From positions 124,001 to 188,000 of the forward strand of contig CAWBDV010000014.1 in the NCBI GenBank assembly GCA_963787675.1: a stretch of DNA of 64,000 bases, in the 5' to 3' direction. The notes below the pieces were generated by a model that worked only from the letters and a program-made list of their open reading frames with translations, was not told the DNA's origin and did not search any database. Origin of the DNA: JAJPKK01 sp963787675. Lineage in GTDB: Bacteria; Pseudomonadota; Alphaproteobacteria; Rhizobiales; Xanthobacteraceae. A program made the position numbers and the translations under genes. Shown here one piece after another: positions 1-7,502 of the stretch; the stretch's first letter is position 1; each line of letters starts with the position of its first letter.

Positions 1-513
1 TGTCGCACGCATGGCCTTGCCGAGCTTGGTGCGATTGATCAAGAGATTGGTGCCGACGATCAACGCGCAGGCGACGACCAGCACGAACAGGCGGAGCCAC
101 GAAATGAAGACCGGGCCAAGCTGCAGCGGCGCTTCGGGAAACGGCGTCTTGATCGCCTTCGACACGCCGCCCCAGTAAAGCAGCTCGGCGTTCTGCATGA
201 TGATCCAGGCGCCGATCATCACTAGCATCGTGGTGTCGATGTCGGCACCTTGCAGCGGCCGCAGCAACAGCAATTCGATCAGCGCTCCGAGCACGCACCC
301 GGCCAGCACTGCGACGATCAGCGCCAGGAAGAAGTTGGCGCCCGACGTCACCTCGAGAAAGAAGACCGCGTAAGCGCCGAAAGCGTAAAGCTCGCCATGC
401 GTGAAATTGACGACGCGCATGATGCCGAAAATCAGCGTCAGGCCGATGCCGAGCAGCGCATAGGTGCTGCCGAGGATCAGTCCGTTGGCGAGATGTTGCA
501 GAAGCTCGTTCAC
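1..513 (-). CDS. livH: Branched-chain amino acid ABC transporter permease, LivH type (partial, C-terminus outside window)
   Basis: Inner-membrane permease subunit of a Liv-type importer. The 171 codons seen give very hydrophobic segments and the LivH hallmarks: an N-terminal 'NGLILGSTYALLGIGLTL' helix and the 'NFTHGELYAFGAY' loop, followed by 'ALIELLLLRPL'. The start is GTG at 513: an ATG at 530 is in another frame and meets a TGA within seven codons. The gene runs off the left edge, so roughly the last 40% is missing. It follows a periplasmic binding-protein gene (715-1872) on the same strand, with a palindromic repeat in the gap, so it probably begins the membrane part of a second importer. 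The substrate cannot be told from sequence. Confidence 0.85.
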   Translation of the reverse strand, partial: MNELLQHLANGLILGSTYALLGIGLTLIFGIMRVVNFTHGELYAFGAYAVFFLEVTSGANFFLALIVAVLAGCVLGALIELLLLRPLQGADIDTTMLVMIGAWIIMQNAELLYWGGVSKAIKTPFPEAPLQLGPVFISWLRLFVLVVACALIVGTNLLINRTKLGKAMRAT

Positions 514-547
514 GCTCGTTCCGTCGACATTAGGCCGAGCTCAGCCT

Positions 548-670
548 CGTAGGGTAGGCAAAGCCACCGGGTCCGGCCCTTGGCCGGCCCGATGACCGGC
601 TCCGCGTGCCCACCGTTAGTCAGCGCAGCGTGGGCACGCGCGGACACGTCCGCGCTTTGCCCACCCTACG
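548..670. repeat. Imperfect palindromic intergenic repeat (CGTAGGGTGGGC family), copy 1
   Basis: The outer arms CGTAGGGTAGGCAAAGC (548-564) and GCTTTGCCCACCCTACG (654-670) pair with one mismatch. An inner hairpin GCGCGGAC/GTCCGCGC lies just inside the right arm. A second copy with the same arms is at 5916-6000, also between a binding-protein gene and its permease gene. Such an element could act as a 3' stem-loop on the binding-protein mRNA. Confidence 0.8.
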
Positions 671-714
671 ACCCGTACATTGCGGCAAATGTCGCGGCGA
701 TCGAAAAAACACGC

Positions 715-1872
715 CTAGAAGCTCGGCTTGATGATGTGCCCGTCTTTGATCTCCACGACGTAGATGTTGGCCATGTTCTGGCCGCTCTCCCGGCCGGCGG
801 GACCCTCTTTGGCAAAATGGATGTTGCTGTTGATGCCGTGCACATCCACTTTCCACAGCGCCGCCTGGATATCCTTGGCATCGGCCTTGCCGGCGAGCTT
901 GAGGGCCGCCGCGATGGTCATCATGCCGTCGAAGCCGCGATGCCCTTCTGTCAGGCCGGCGATGTCATAGCCGCGCTTCTTCCACTCGGCGATGAACTGC
1001 TTGACGACCTCCGGGTTCGGCGACAGCTCGGGAAACCACGGCGCGAAGAACAACGTGTAAAAGGTGTTGTTGGTCGCCGCGACACCGGCCTGTTCGATGA
1101 GCTGGTCGGGCGATGAAGACGCGCTCGCGACGATGATCTTTTGCGGCAGCTGCAGCGCGTAGGCCTGCTTGAGCAGCAGGATGAGCTGCTCGACCTCCGT
1201 CGTCACGAACAGCGTATCGGCACCCGAGCCTTTGATCTTGGCAAGCTGGGCGCTCATGTCCTCCGCAGTGGCGTCCATGGTCTCGCGCATCGCCGTCGAA
1301 ATGCCGCGCTTCTGCAGAAGCTCGCTGAAGGCCTTGGCGTTGCCGAGACCCCAGTCGTTGTTGACCACGAGGAACGCGACCTTCTTCATATGGAAGTTGT
1401 CGACATACTTCTCGAAGGCGCTCGCCAGCATGCTGCTGGTCGGCGCCGAGCGGAACACCCACGGATTGCCCGACGTCGTGATCTTGTCCGACGACGAGGT
1501 CTCCACCACCATCGGCACGCCGTACTCCATGAGCTTCGGCATCACCGCGAGCGTGAAGTTCGAGCCCCAGGCGCCCATCAGGACCGGCACCTTGTCGCGG
1601 ACGAGGAGCTTTTCCGCCGCCGCCGCCGCTTCGGTCGGATTGCTCTTGTTGTCCTCGACCACGAGTTCGATCTGCCGCCCCATCACACCGCCGCTGGCGT
1701 TGATGGTGTCCGCGGCAATGCGCGCGCCGCTCAGAACGAAGTTGCCGGAAGCGGCCACTGCGCCGGTCAACGGCTCGATGACGCCCACCTTGATGCTGTC
1801 GGCCGCGTGCGCGTGAACGCTCACCAGCCCGAGACCGGCCGCGAGCAGAACGGCAAGTGATTTTATCGTCAT
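715..1872 (-). CDS. Periplasmic substrate-binding protein of a Liv-type ABC transporter
   Basis: 385 residues. A typical Sec signal peptide (MTIKSLAVLLAAGLGL...AHA, cleavage about residue 23) is followed by the Peripla_BP_6 fold, starting 'IKVGVIEPLTGAVAASG' and 'SGARIAADTINASGGVMGRQIELVVEDNKS'. This is the class of LivK/LivJ and of aromatic-acid binding proteins in rhizobia. It would capture the solute and deliver it to the permease. It lies upstream of livH (1-513) and downstream of the cupin gene (1894-2382), all on the minus strand. Together they look like the start of a second importer operon or an extension of the one at 2483-7214. The ligand is unknown. Confidence 0.88.
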   Translation of the reverse strand: MTIKSLAVLLAAGLGLVSVHAHAADSIKVGVIEPLTGAVAASGNFVLSGARIAADTINASGGVMGRQIELVVEDNKSNPTEAAAAAEKLLVRDKVPVLMGAWGSNFTLAVMPKLMEYGVPMVVETSSSDKITTSGNPWVFRSAPTSSMLASAFEKYVDNFHMKKVAFLVVNNDWGLGNAKAFSELLQKRGISTAMRETMDATAEDMSAQLAKIKGSGADTLFVTTEVEQLILLLKQAYALQLPQKIIVASASSSPDQLIEQAGVAATNNTFYTLFFAPWFPELSPNPEVVKQFIAEWKKRGYDIAGLTEGHRGFDGMMTIAAALKLAGKADAKDIQAALWKVDVHGINSNIHFAKEGPAGRESGQNMANIYVVEIKDGHIIKPSF

Positions 1873-1893
1873 TGGTTAAGTCCCTTCATTCGG

Positions 1894-2382
1894 TCAGGCC
1901 GTGTGGGTTGCCGCCTGCAAATCGAGAAGACGCTGATCCTGATAACGCGGACGGTCGGGCCGCGGCTTCGACAGCAGCGTCTGAATGGCACAGGGCTTGT
2001 CGGAGTCGTTGTGAATGTCGTGATAGACCTCGGCAGGGAGCGAGATGAGGTCCCACTTGCCGAGCTTCGCCGAGAACGTCTCGCCGTTCAAAAACACGTT
2101 TACGGTGCACTCGCCTTCGAGGATGAAGAACGTCTCCTCGGTCTCATGGCAATGGACCGGAATGCGGTTGCCGCCGGGCATGGTCTGGATCGACATCGTG
2201 AACGCGACCGGCTGCACGGCGTTGCTCTCGCTGTGGTCGACCGATCCGGAGGCGCCGATATAGCGGCGCTGGCTGCGGGCAAATTCCGGCTCGATCTTCG
2301 TCTCCAGGCCGAAGACATTCCAGTCTTCGCGACGATCGGCGTAACGCGCGATCCGGCCACGCATTTCCTGTTCGAGCGACAT
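1894..2382 (-). CDS. Cupin-domain protein
   Basis: 162 residues with one cupin_2 barrel: the metal-binding motif 'HCHETEETFFILEGE' lies near residues 78-92 and a second conserved stretch 'DLISLPAEVYHDIHN' near residues 115-129. No signal peptide, so cytosolic. It sits between livF and a binding-protein gene on the same strand, suggesting a role linked to the transported compound (for example a ring-cleavage, isomerase or sugar-acid enzyme). Cupins are too diverse to assign a reaction. The ATG at 2382 has a purine-rich ribosome binding site (AAGGAGAG) upstream. Confidence 0.75.
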   Translation of the reverse strand: MSLEQEMRGRIARYADRREDWNVFGLETKIEPEFARSQRRYIGASGSVDHSESNAVQPVAFTMSIQTMPGGNRIPVHCHETEETFFILEGECTVNVFLNGETFSAKLGKWDLISLPAEVYHDIHNDSDKPCAIQTLLSKPRPDRPRYQDQRLLDLQAATHTA

Positions 2383-2482
2383 TGCACTCTCCTTGTTCTT
2401 AAGGCCGCGCGAGGGCTTCGGCGCGAAACGCGCAGCACGCAGGAAAGATTATGCTGTTCCTATTCCGGCCCGTCAAACGGGC

Positions 2483-3244
2483 CTACATCGAGAGCAGCGC
2501 CTGCTGGGTCGCGGTGTCTTTCATCAGGCCCGCCATCGGCCCGTGCCATTTCACCTGGCCTTTTTCGAGAACATAAGCGCGGTCGGACACGAGCGCGGCG
2601 AAATGGATGTTCTGCTCCGACAGCAGCACCGACAGGCCTTCCTTCTTGAGCGCGGCGATGGTGTTCGCCATCTCCTCGACGATGACCGGCGCGACACCCT
2701 CGGAAGGCTCGTCGAGCAGGACCAGCAGCGGATTGCCCATCAGCGTGCGTGCAACCGTGAGCATCTGCTGCTCGCCGCCGCTCATATGGGCGCCGCGCCG
2801 GTTCGGCATGGCGCCGAGATTCGGGAACAGGCGGTAAAGCTTATCGGCGTCCCATTGCGGCGCAGGCTTGCCGTCTGGAAACCGGCGCGCCGTCTGGCGG
2901 CCGATGTCGAGGTTTTCCGCGACCGTGAGATCGGAGAAAATGCGGCGGTCTTCCGGCACAAAACCGATGCCGAGTCTAGCGATCTCATACGGCCGCAGAT
3001 GCGAGATATCCGCGCCGCAGAACCGCACCATGCCGCGGCGGCGCGCCAGCAGGCCCATCACGGCCTTGATGGTGGTCGACTTGCCGGCGCCGTTGCGGCC
3101 CATCAGCGCCACCACCTCGCCGCGCTCGATCCGCAGCGCGAGGTCGAACAGGATGCGTGCCGCGCCGTACCATGCGTCGAGGTTTTCGACCTCGAGCATG
3201 GGCGCATCGTGAGCGGGGGCGCGCGCTGGTTTGGGCGAAGTCAT
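2483..3244 (-). CDS. livF: Branched-chain amino acid ABC transporter ATP-binding protein LivF
   Basis: 253 residues. Cytosolic ATPase with Walker A 'GRNGAGKST', the family signature 'MSGGEQQMLTVARTLM' and Walker B 'LLVLLDEPSEG'. LivF-type features are 'LEVENLDAWYGAARILFDL' at the start and 'DLTVAENLDIG' before the signature. The start at 3244 overlaps the livG stop by four bases (ATGA), which indicates translational coupling. An alternative start at 3199 (MLEVENL) would give the usual shorter LivF N-terminus. It is the last gene of the block livHM-livG-livF. Confidence 0.93.
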   Translation of the reverse strand: MTSPKPARAPAHDAPMLEVENLDAWYGAARILFDLALRIERGEVVALMGRNGAGKSTTIKAVMGLLARRRGMVRFCGADISHLRPYEIARLGIGFVPEDRRIFSDLTVAENLDIGRQTARRFPDGKPAPQWDADKLYRLFPNLGAMPNRRGAHMSGGEQQMLTVARTLMGNPLLVLLDEPSEGVAPVIVEEMANTIAALKKEGLSVLLSEQNIHFAALVSDRAYVLEKGQVKWHGPMAGLMKDTATQQALLSM

Positions 3245-4002
3245 GTCGGCGCCGCGTAGGTCTTGCCGGTGCCGAGGTAGACCTCCTGCACCTGCGGATT
3301 ACGACGGATCGATTCCGCGTCGCCATCGGCGATCAGCGCGCCACGCGCGAGCACCACAATGCGATCCGCGTAGGCGAACACCACGTCCATGGAATGCTCG
3401 GTGAAGAGCACCGAGATGCCGCGCTCGGTGACGAGCCGCTTGACGAGCGCAATCATGCCGACGCGCTCACGCGGCGCCATGCCGGCGGTCGGCTCGTCCA
3501 TGAGGAGAACCCGCGGATCGTTGGCGAGCGCGATCGCAAGCTCGACGCGCTTCACGTCGCCATAGGCAAGCTCGCGGCAGGCGCGAGGCGCGGCCTCCGC
3601 CATGCCGACCTGGGCCAATAATTCCAGTGCACGCGGGCGATGGCGCGCCGCCAGTCGCCGGCCAAATCGATAGATTTCGCGGTGGTGACTCGCGAGCGCC
3701 ATCTGCACGTTCTCGACCACCGTCATCGAGCCGAAAGTCGCCGCAACCTGAAAGGTCCGGCCGACGCCAAGCCGCGCGATGCGGCGCGGCTTAAGGCCCG
3801 CGATGCTGTTGCCTTCGAGGCGAATGTCGCCGTCGTCCGGCCGCACCTGGCCGTTGATCATGTTGAAGCAGGTCGATTTGCCGGCGCCGTTCGGTCCGAT
3901 CAGCGCCAGGAACTCGCCGCGACCGACCTCGAAGCTCACGCCGTCGACGGCGCGCACGCCGCCGAAGGATTTGTAGAGGCCGCTGACCGCAAGCACGCTC
4001 AT
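3241..4002 (-). CDS. livG: Branched-chain amino acid ABC transporter ATP-binding protein LivG
   Basis: 253 residues from ATG 4002. Cytosolic ATPase with Walker A 'GPNGAGKST', a signature region degenerate in this subfamily ('ELAYGDVKRVELAIALA') and Walker B 'VLLMDEPTAGM'. It ends with the LivG-type tail 'VQEVYLGTG'. A longer reading from TTG 4107 would overlap livHM heavily and is rejected. The ATG overlaps the livHM stop by four bases, and the LivG stop overlaps the livF start by four bases, so three genes are tightly coupled. It pairs with LivF to energise the fused LivHM permease. Confidence 0.93.
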   Translation of the reverse strand: MSVLAVSGLYKSFGGVRAVDGVSFEVGRGEFLALIGPNGAGKSTCFNMINGQVRPDDGDIRLEGNSIAGLKPRRIARLGVGRTFQVAATFGSMTVVENVQMALASHHREIYRFGRRLAARHRPRALELLAQVGMAEAAPRACRELAYGDVKRVELAIALANDPRVLLMDEPTAGMAPRERVGMIALVKRLVTERGISVLFTEHSMDVVFAYADRIVVLARGALIADGDAESIRRNPQVQEVYLGTGKTYAAPT

Positions 4003-5879
4003 TTGGCGCTCCGTCGCGCAGCGAACCGCTTCGTCGCAAATCCGACGATGCCGCCCGGAAACACCAGCACCAGCACGAGAATGATCGCGCCGAGCAGCGC
4101 ATGCCAATACGCCGTCTGGCGCATGATGGTGTCTTGCAACACCGCGTAGATGCTGGCGCCTGCGATCGGTCCGCCGAGCGACTCAAGCCCGCCCAGCAGC
4201 ACCATGACGATGCCGTCGATCGAGCGGCTGACGTCGATCGTCTCCGGCGATATCGAGCCCTTGGCGAACGCAAAGAGGCCGCCGGCGATTCCCGCGGCGG
4301 CACCGGCGATCGCGAACGCAAGCCAATGCACCCGCTTCACGTCGATGCCGATAGCTTCGGCGCGCAAGGGCGAGTCGCGTCCCGCCCGCATGGCATAGCC
4401 GAACGGCGAGAACAGGATCACGCGCAGCCCCACGACCACGATCGCGGCCGCGGCGACGCACAGGAGATAATAGCGCCACGCCACATCGAACGGCGGCGTC
4501 GGCCAGATGCCGAGTACGCCGTTCGAGCCCCCGGTCACGTCCTGCCATTGGAACACGATCGACCACACGATCTGCGCGAAGGCGAGCGTCAGCATCGCGA
4601 GATAGATGCCCGAGAGGCGCACCGCGAACCAGCCGAACAGCAGCGCGCCGAGCCCGGCGACGACCGGCGTTGTAGCGAGCGCAGCTAACATCGGCGCGGA
4701 GGAGAATTTCACCATCAGCGCTGCGGCGTAGGTGCCGAGGCCGAAATAGGCCGCGTGGCCGAACGAATGCATCCCGCCCGGCCCCATGATGAAATGCAGG
4801 CTGACAGCAAAGATCACCGCGATCAGCACATCGGTGCCGAGCACCAGCGTGTAGGGCGAAAATGATTGCACGCCTGCGAGCGCAACAAGACCGACCAGCA
4901 CACCCGCCGCCGCCGTCTTGAGGAGGGGAGACGCCGGCCGCAGCGGATCTTCGGTCGCAGCGGCAGACCGCGCAACGATCGGGATGCCGCCGAGAAGACC
5001 GTGCGGGCGCACGATCAGCACCACCGCCATGACGATGAATTCGGCGACAAGCGTCAGCTTGGAAAAGTTGATGTCGAAGCCCGCGATGTGGACGACGCCG
5101 ATGCTGATGCACAGCGCCTTGATCTCGGCGATGATGACGGCGGCGAGATAGGCGCCGGGAATCGAACCCATGCCGCCGACCACCACGACCACGAACGCAT
5201 CGCCGATCACGCTGAGGTCCATGGCGAGGCTCGCCGGCTCGCGCGCCAGCTGAAGTGCGCCGCCGAGGCCGGAGAGGAACGAACCCGCAGTGAACACCGC
5301 CGTGAACAGGAGCGCCTGGTTGACGCCGAGCGCACCCACCATCTCGCGGTCCTGGGTGGCGGCGCGCACCAGCCGTCCGAACCGCGTGCGCGCCAGCGCG
5401 AGATGGAGAATGACGAGGACGATCGGCCCCATGGCGATCAGGAAGAGATCGTAGCTCGGAAACCGGCGGCCGAGAATTTCAACGGCGCCGCGCAGCCCCG
5501 GCGCACGCGGTCCCAAGAGGTCTTCCGGCCCCCACAGCCAAAGCGCCGCGTCGTTGATGATCAGCACCAGCGCAAAGGTCGCGAGCAGCTGGAACAGTTC
5601 GGGGATGTGATAGATGCGGCGCAGCAGCAGGACTTCGATGAGCGCGCCGAGTGCCGCCACGGCGAGCGCCGCGACGATGACGCCGGCCCAGTAGCCGAGG
5701 CCCGCCGTCGTCGCCAGCGTGTAGGCAAGATAAATGCCCACCATGTAGAGCGAGCCGTGGGCCATGTTGATGATGCGGGTGACGCCGAAAATCAGCGAGA
5801 GGCCCGCGCCCACGAAGAACAAAGCCGAAGCCGCCGCGAGCCCGTTAAGCGCCTGGATCGCAACGGACTCGAAGCTCAT
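3999..5879 (-). CDS. livHM: Fused LivH-LivM branched-chain amino acid ABC permease
   Basis: 626 residues, about twice the length of a single Liv permease. Residues 1 to about 300 are LivH-like ('FFVGAGLSLIFGVTRIINMAHG', 'FVVVVVGGMGSIPGA'). Residues about 320-626 are LivM-like ('MGPGGMHSFGHAAYFGLGTYAAAL', 'GIVMVLLGGLESLGGPIAGA'). Both halves carry the cytoplasmic EAA-like loop that docks to LivG/LivF. One polypeptide thus supplies both transmembrane subunits. It is preceded by the binding-protein gene 6015-7214 with a palindromic repeat between, and its stop overlaps the livG start. Such fusions are known in alphaproteobacteria. Confidence 0.92.
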   Translation of the reverse strand: MSFESVAIQALNGLAAASALFFVGAGLSLIFGVTRIINMAHGSLYMVGIYLAYTLATTAGLGYWAGVIVAALAVAALGALIEVLLLRRIYHIPELFQLLATFALVLIINDAALWLWGPEDLLGPRAPGLRGAVEILGRRFPSYDLFLIAMGPIVLVILHLALARTRFGRLVRAATQDREMVGALGVNQALLFTAVFTAGSFLSGLGGALQLAREPASLAMDLSVIGDAFVVVVVGGMGSIPGAYLAAVIIAEIKALCISIGVVHIAGFDINFSKLTLVAEFIVMAVVLIVRPHGLLGGIPIVARSAAATEDPLRPASPLLKTAAAGVLVGLVALAGVQSFSPYTLVLGTDVLIAVIFAVSLHFIMGPGGMHSFGHAAYFGLGTYAAALMVKFSSAPMLAALATTPVVAGLGALLFGWFAVRLSGIYLAMLTLAFAQIVWSIVFQWQDVTGGSNGVLGIWPTPPFDVAWRYYLLCVAAAAIVVVGLRVILFSPFGYAMRAGRDSPLRAEAIGIDVKRVHWLAFAIAGAAAGIAGGLFAFAKGSISPETIDVSRSIDGIVMVLLGGLESLGGPIAGASIYAVLQDTIMRQTAYWHALLGAIILVLVLVFPGGIVGFATKRFAARRSAK

Positions 5880-5915
5880 GTCAGACGGCAGAAATCATAT
5901 AAGGACGTTTTGCTA

Positions 5916-6000
5916 CGTAGGGTGGGCAAAGCGAAGCGTGCCCACCACCCAGCGCCGCGGTCGGCACGCGCGGACAAGTCCGCGCTTTGCCCACCCTACG
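5916..6000. repeat. Palindromic intergenic repeat (CGTAGGGTGGGC family), copy 2
   Basis: Perfect 18-base outer arms (CGTAGGGTGGGCAAAGCG from 5916, complement ending at 6000) enclose a second pairing GCGTGCC/GGCACGC and an inner hairpin GCGCGGAC/GTCCGCGC. Transcribed, it gives a long branched stem-loop directly after the stop of the binding-protein gene 6015-7214. Same family as 548-670. Confidence 0.85.
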
Positions 6001-6014
6001 AGCCGCGTTTGCCG

Positions 6015-7214
6015 TCACTTGTCGGCTGGGCGCAGCTTTGCGACCTCTGCGTCGGATGGAAGCACGCTCGCGCCGTCGACATACTTGGAGTTGACCATGA
6101 TGGGCTTGCCGTCCTTCAACGCGAGCTTGCCGACATAGGCGCCCATGGTGGCCTGGTGATCGCTGGCGCGAAACTCGAACGGACCGAACGGGCTGTCGAC
6201 CTTCAGCCCCTTGAATGCATTGACGACCTTCTCGGTATCGGTCGAGCCGGCCTTGGTGATGCCGGCGGCCATGGACTTCACGGTGACGTAGCCGACCACG
6301 GAGCCGAGCCGCGGATAGTCATTATACCTCTTCTGATAGGCGGCGAGGAACGCCTTGTGCGCCGGCGTGTCGATTGCGTACCAGGGATAGCCGGTGACCA
6401 CCCAGCCAACCGGTGCTTCGTCCTTGAGCGGGTCGATGTATTCGGGCTCGCCCGAGAGCAGGCTCGCGACGAAGCGGTTCTTGAAGGTGTCGCGGGTATT
6501 GCCCTCGCGCACGAACTTGGCGAGGTCCGGCCCGAACAGCACGTTGAAGATCGCGTCGGGCTTGGCGTCATCGATCGCCTGAGTAATCGCGCCGGCATCG
6601 ACCTTGCCGAGCGGCGGCGCCTGTTCGGTGACGAACTCGACGTCCGGCTGTGCCTTCTTGATCATCGCCTTGAAGTTCTCGACCGCCGACTGGCCGTATT
6701 CGAAGTTGGGATAGACGAGCGCCCAGCGCTTCTTCTTCGCCGCGATGATGTCTGGCATCAGCATGGCGACCTGCATGTAGGTCGAGGAGCGCAGCCGATA
6801 GGTATATTTGTTGCCGTTCTGCCAGGTGATCTTGTCGGTCAGCGGCTCGGCGGCGAGGAAGAAGACCTGCTTCTTGCCCGCAAATTCGGTGACGGCGAGC
6901 CCGACATTGGAGAGGAACGTGCCGGCGATGAGGTTCGTCCCTTCGCGCGTCGTGAGTTCCTCGGCGACGCGCACCGCATCGCCTGGATTGGCGCCGTCGT
7001 CGCGGATCACGAATTCAAGCTTCTTGCCGAGCACGCCGCCCGCGGCATTGATCTCTTCGATCGCAAGATCGATGCCTTTCTTGTAGGGCTCGAGAAACGC
7101 GGGCGCGGCCTTGTAGCTGTTGAGTTCGCCGACCTTGACTGTCTGCGCAGCAGCGGGAAGGGCGAAGGTTGTTACGGCAAGGCAGACAATCGACAAACGG
7201 GTACGGAATTTCAT
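6015..7214 (-). CDS. Periplasmic substrate-binding protein of the LivHMGF transporter
   Basis: 399 residues. Signal peptide MKFRTRLSIVCLAVTTFALPAAAQ, then a Peripla_BP_6 domain: 'VKVGELNSYKAAPAFLEPYKKGIDLAIEEINAAGGVLGKKLEFVIRD' region, 'NLIAGTFLSNVGLAV', 'KKKRWALVYPNFEYGQSAVENFKAMI'. The N-terminal half is closest in style to binding proteins for aromatic or dicarboxylic compounds rather than leucine. It is first in the minus-strand operon, followed by the repeat at 5916-6000 and then livHM, livG and livF. The ligand is not identifiable from sequence. Confidence 0.9.
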   Translation of the reverse strand: MKFRTRLSIVCLAVTTFALPAAAQTVKVGELNSYKAAPAFLEPYKKGIDLAIEEINAAGGVLGKKLEFVIRDDGANPGDAVRVAEELTTREGTNLIAGTFLSNVGLAVTEFAGKKQVFFLAAEPLTDKITWQNGNKYTYRLRSSTYMQVAMLMPDIIAAKKKRWALVYPNFEYGQSAVENFKAMIKKAQPDVEFVTEQAPPLGKVDAGAITQAIDDAKPDAIFNVLFGPDLAKFVREGNTRDTFKNRFVASLLSGEPEYIDPLKDEAPVGWVVTGYPWYAIDTPAHKAFLAAYQKRYNDYPRLGSVVGYVTVKSMAAGITKAGSTDTEKVVNAFKGLKVDSPFGPFEFRASDHQATMGAYVGKLALKDGKPIMVNSKYVDGASVLPSDAEVAKLRPADK

Positions 7215-7364
7215 GAACGGGCTCCGCAGATCGGCCGGATTAAAGGCATCCGGCGAACGTCGTCCAGTGTCCGCCCGCCGCCGAAGTTGTCAAGCACGGG
7301 CGACGCCAGGCCGCACGGTGATGGCCGGCTGCCTACGGTGATGCGGAGATGCAAATCACAGGCC

Positions 7365-7468
7365 GTCATTCCGGGGCGCCGCAGCGAAGCGGAGGCGGGC
7401 CCGGAATCCATGAACACAGTCCTGGGAGTATGGATTCCGGGCTCGCCCTGCGGGCGCCCCGGAATGAC
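7365..7468. repeat. Nested palindromic intergenic repeat (GTCATTCCGGGGCGCC family)
   Basis: Outer arms GTCATTCCGGGGCGCC (7365-7380) and their exact complement ending at 7468; inner arms CCCGGAATCCAT and ATGGATTCCGGG. The whole can form a cruciform. It occupies much of the 288-base gap between the binding-protein gene 6015-7214 and the gene ending at 7503. This is a dispersed intergenic repeat type common in Bradyrhizobium relatives. Confidence 0.75.
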
Positions 7469-7502
7469 CTGCTGGGAGCGTGTGCCCGTCCGACAAATCG
7501 CG

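Noticed and set aside
3241..4107. Longer LivG from TTG 4107
   Set aside because: The extra 35 residues overlap livHM and do not resemble LivG; ATG 4002 starts the conserved N-terminus and shows ATGA coupling.
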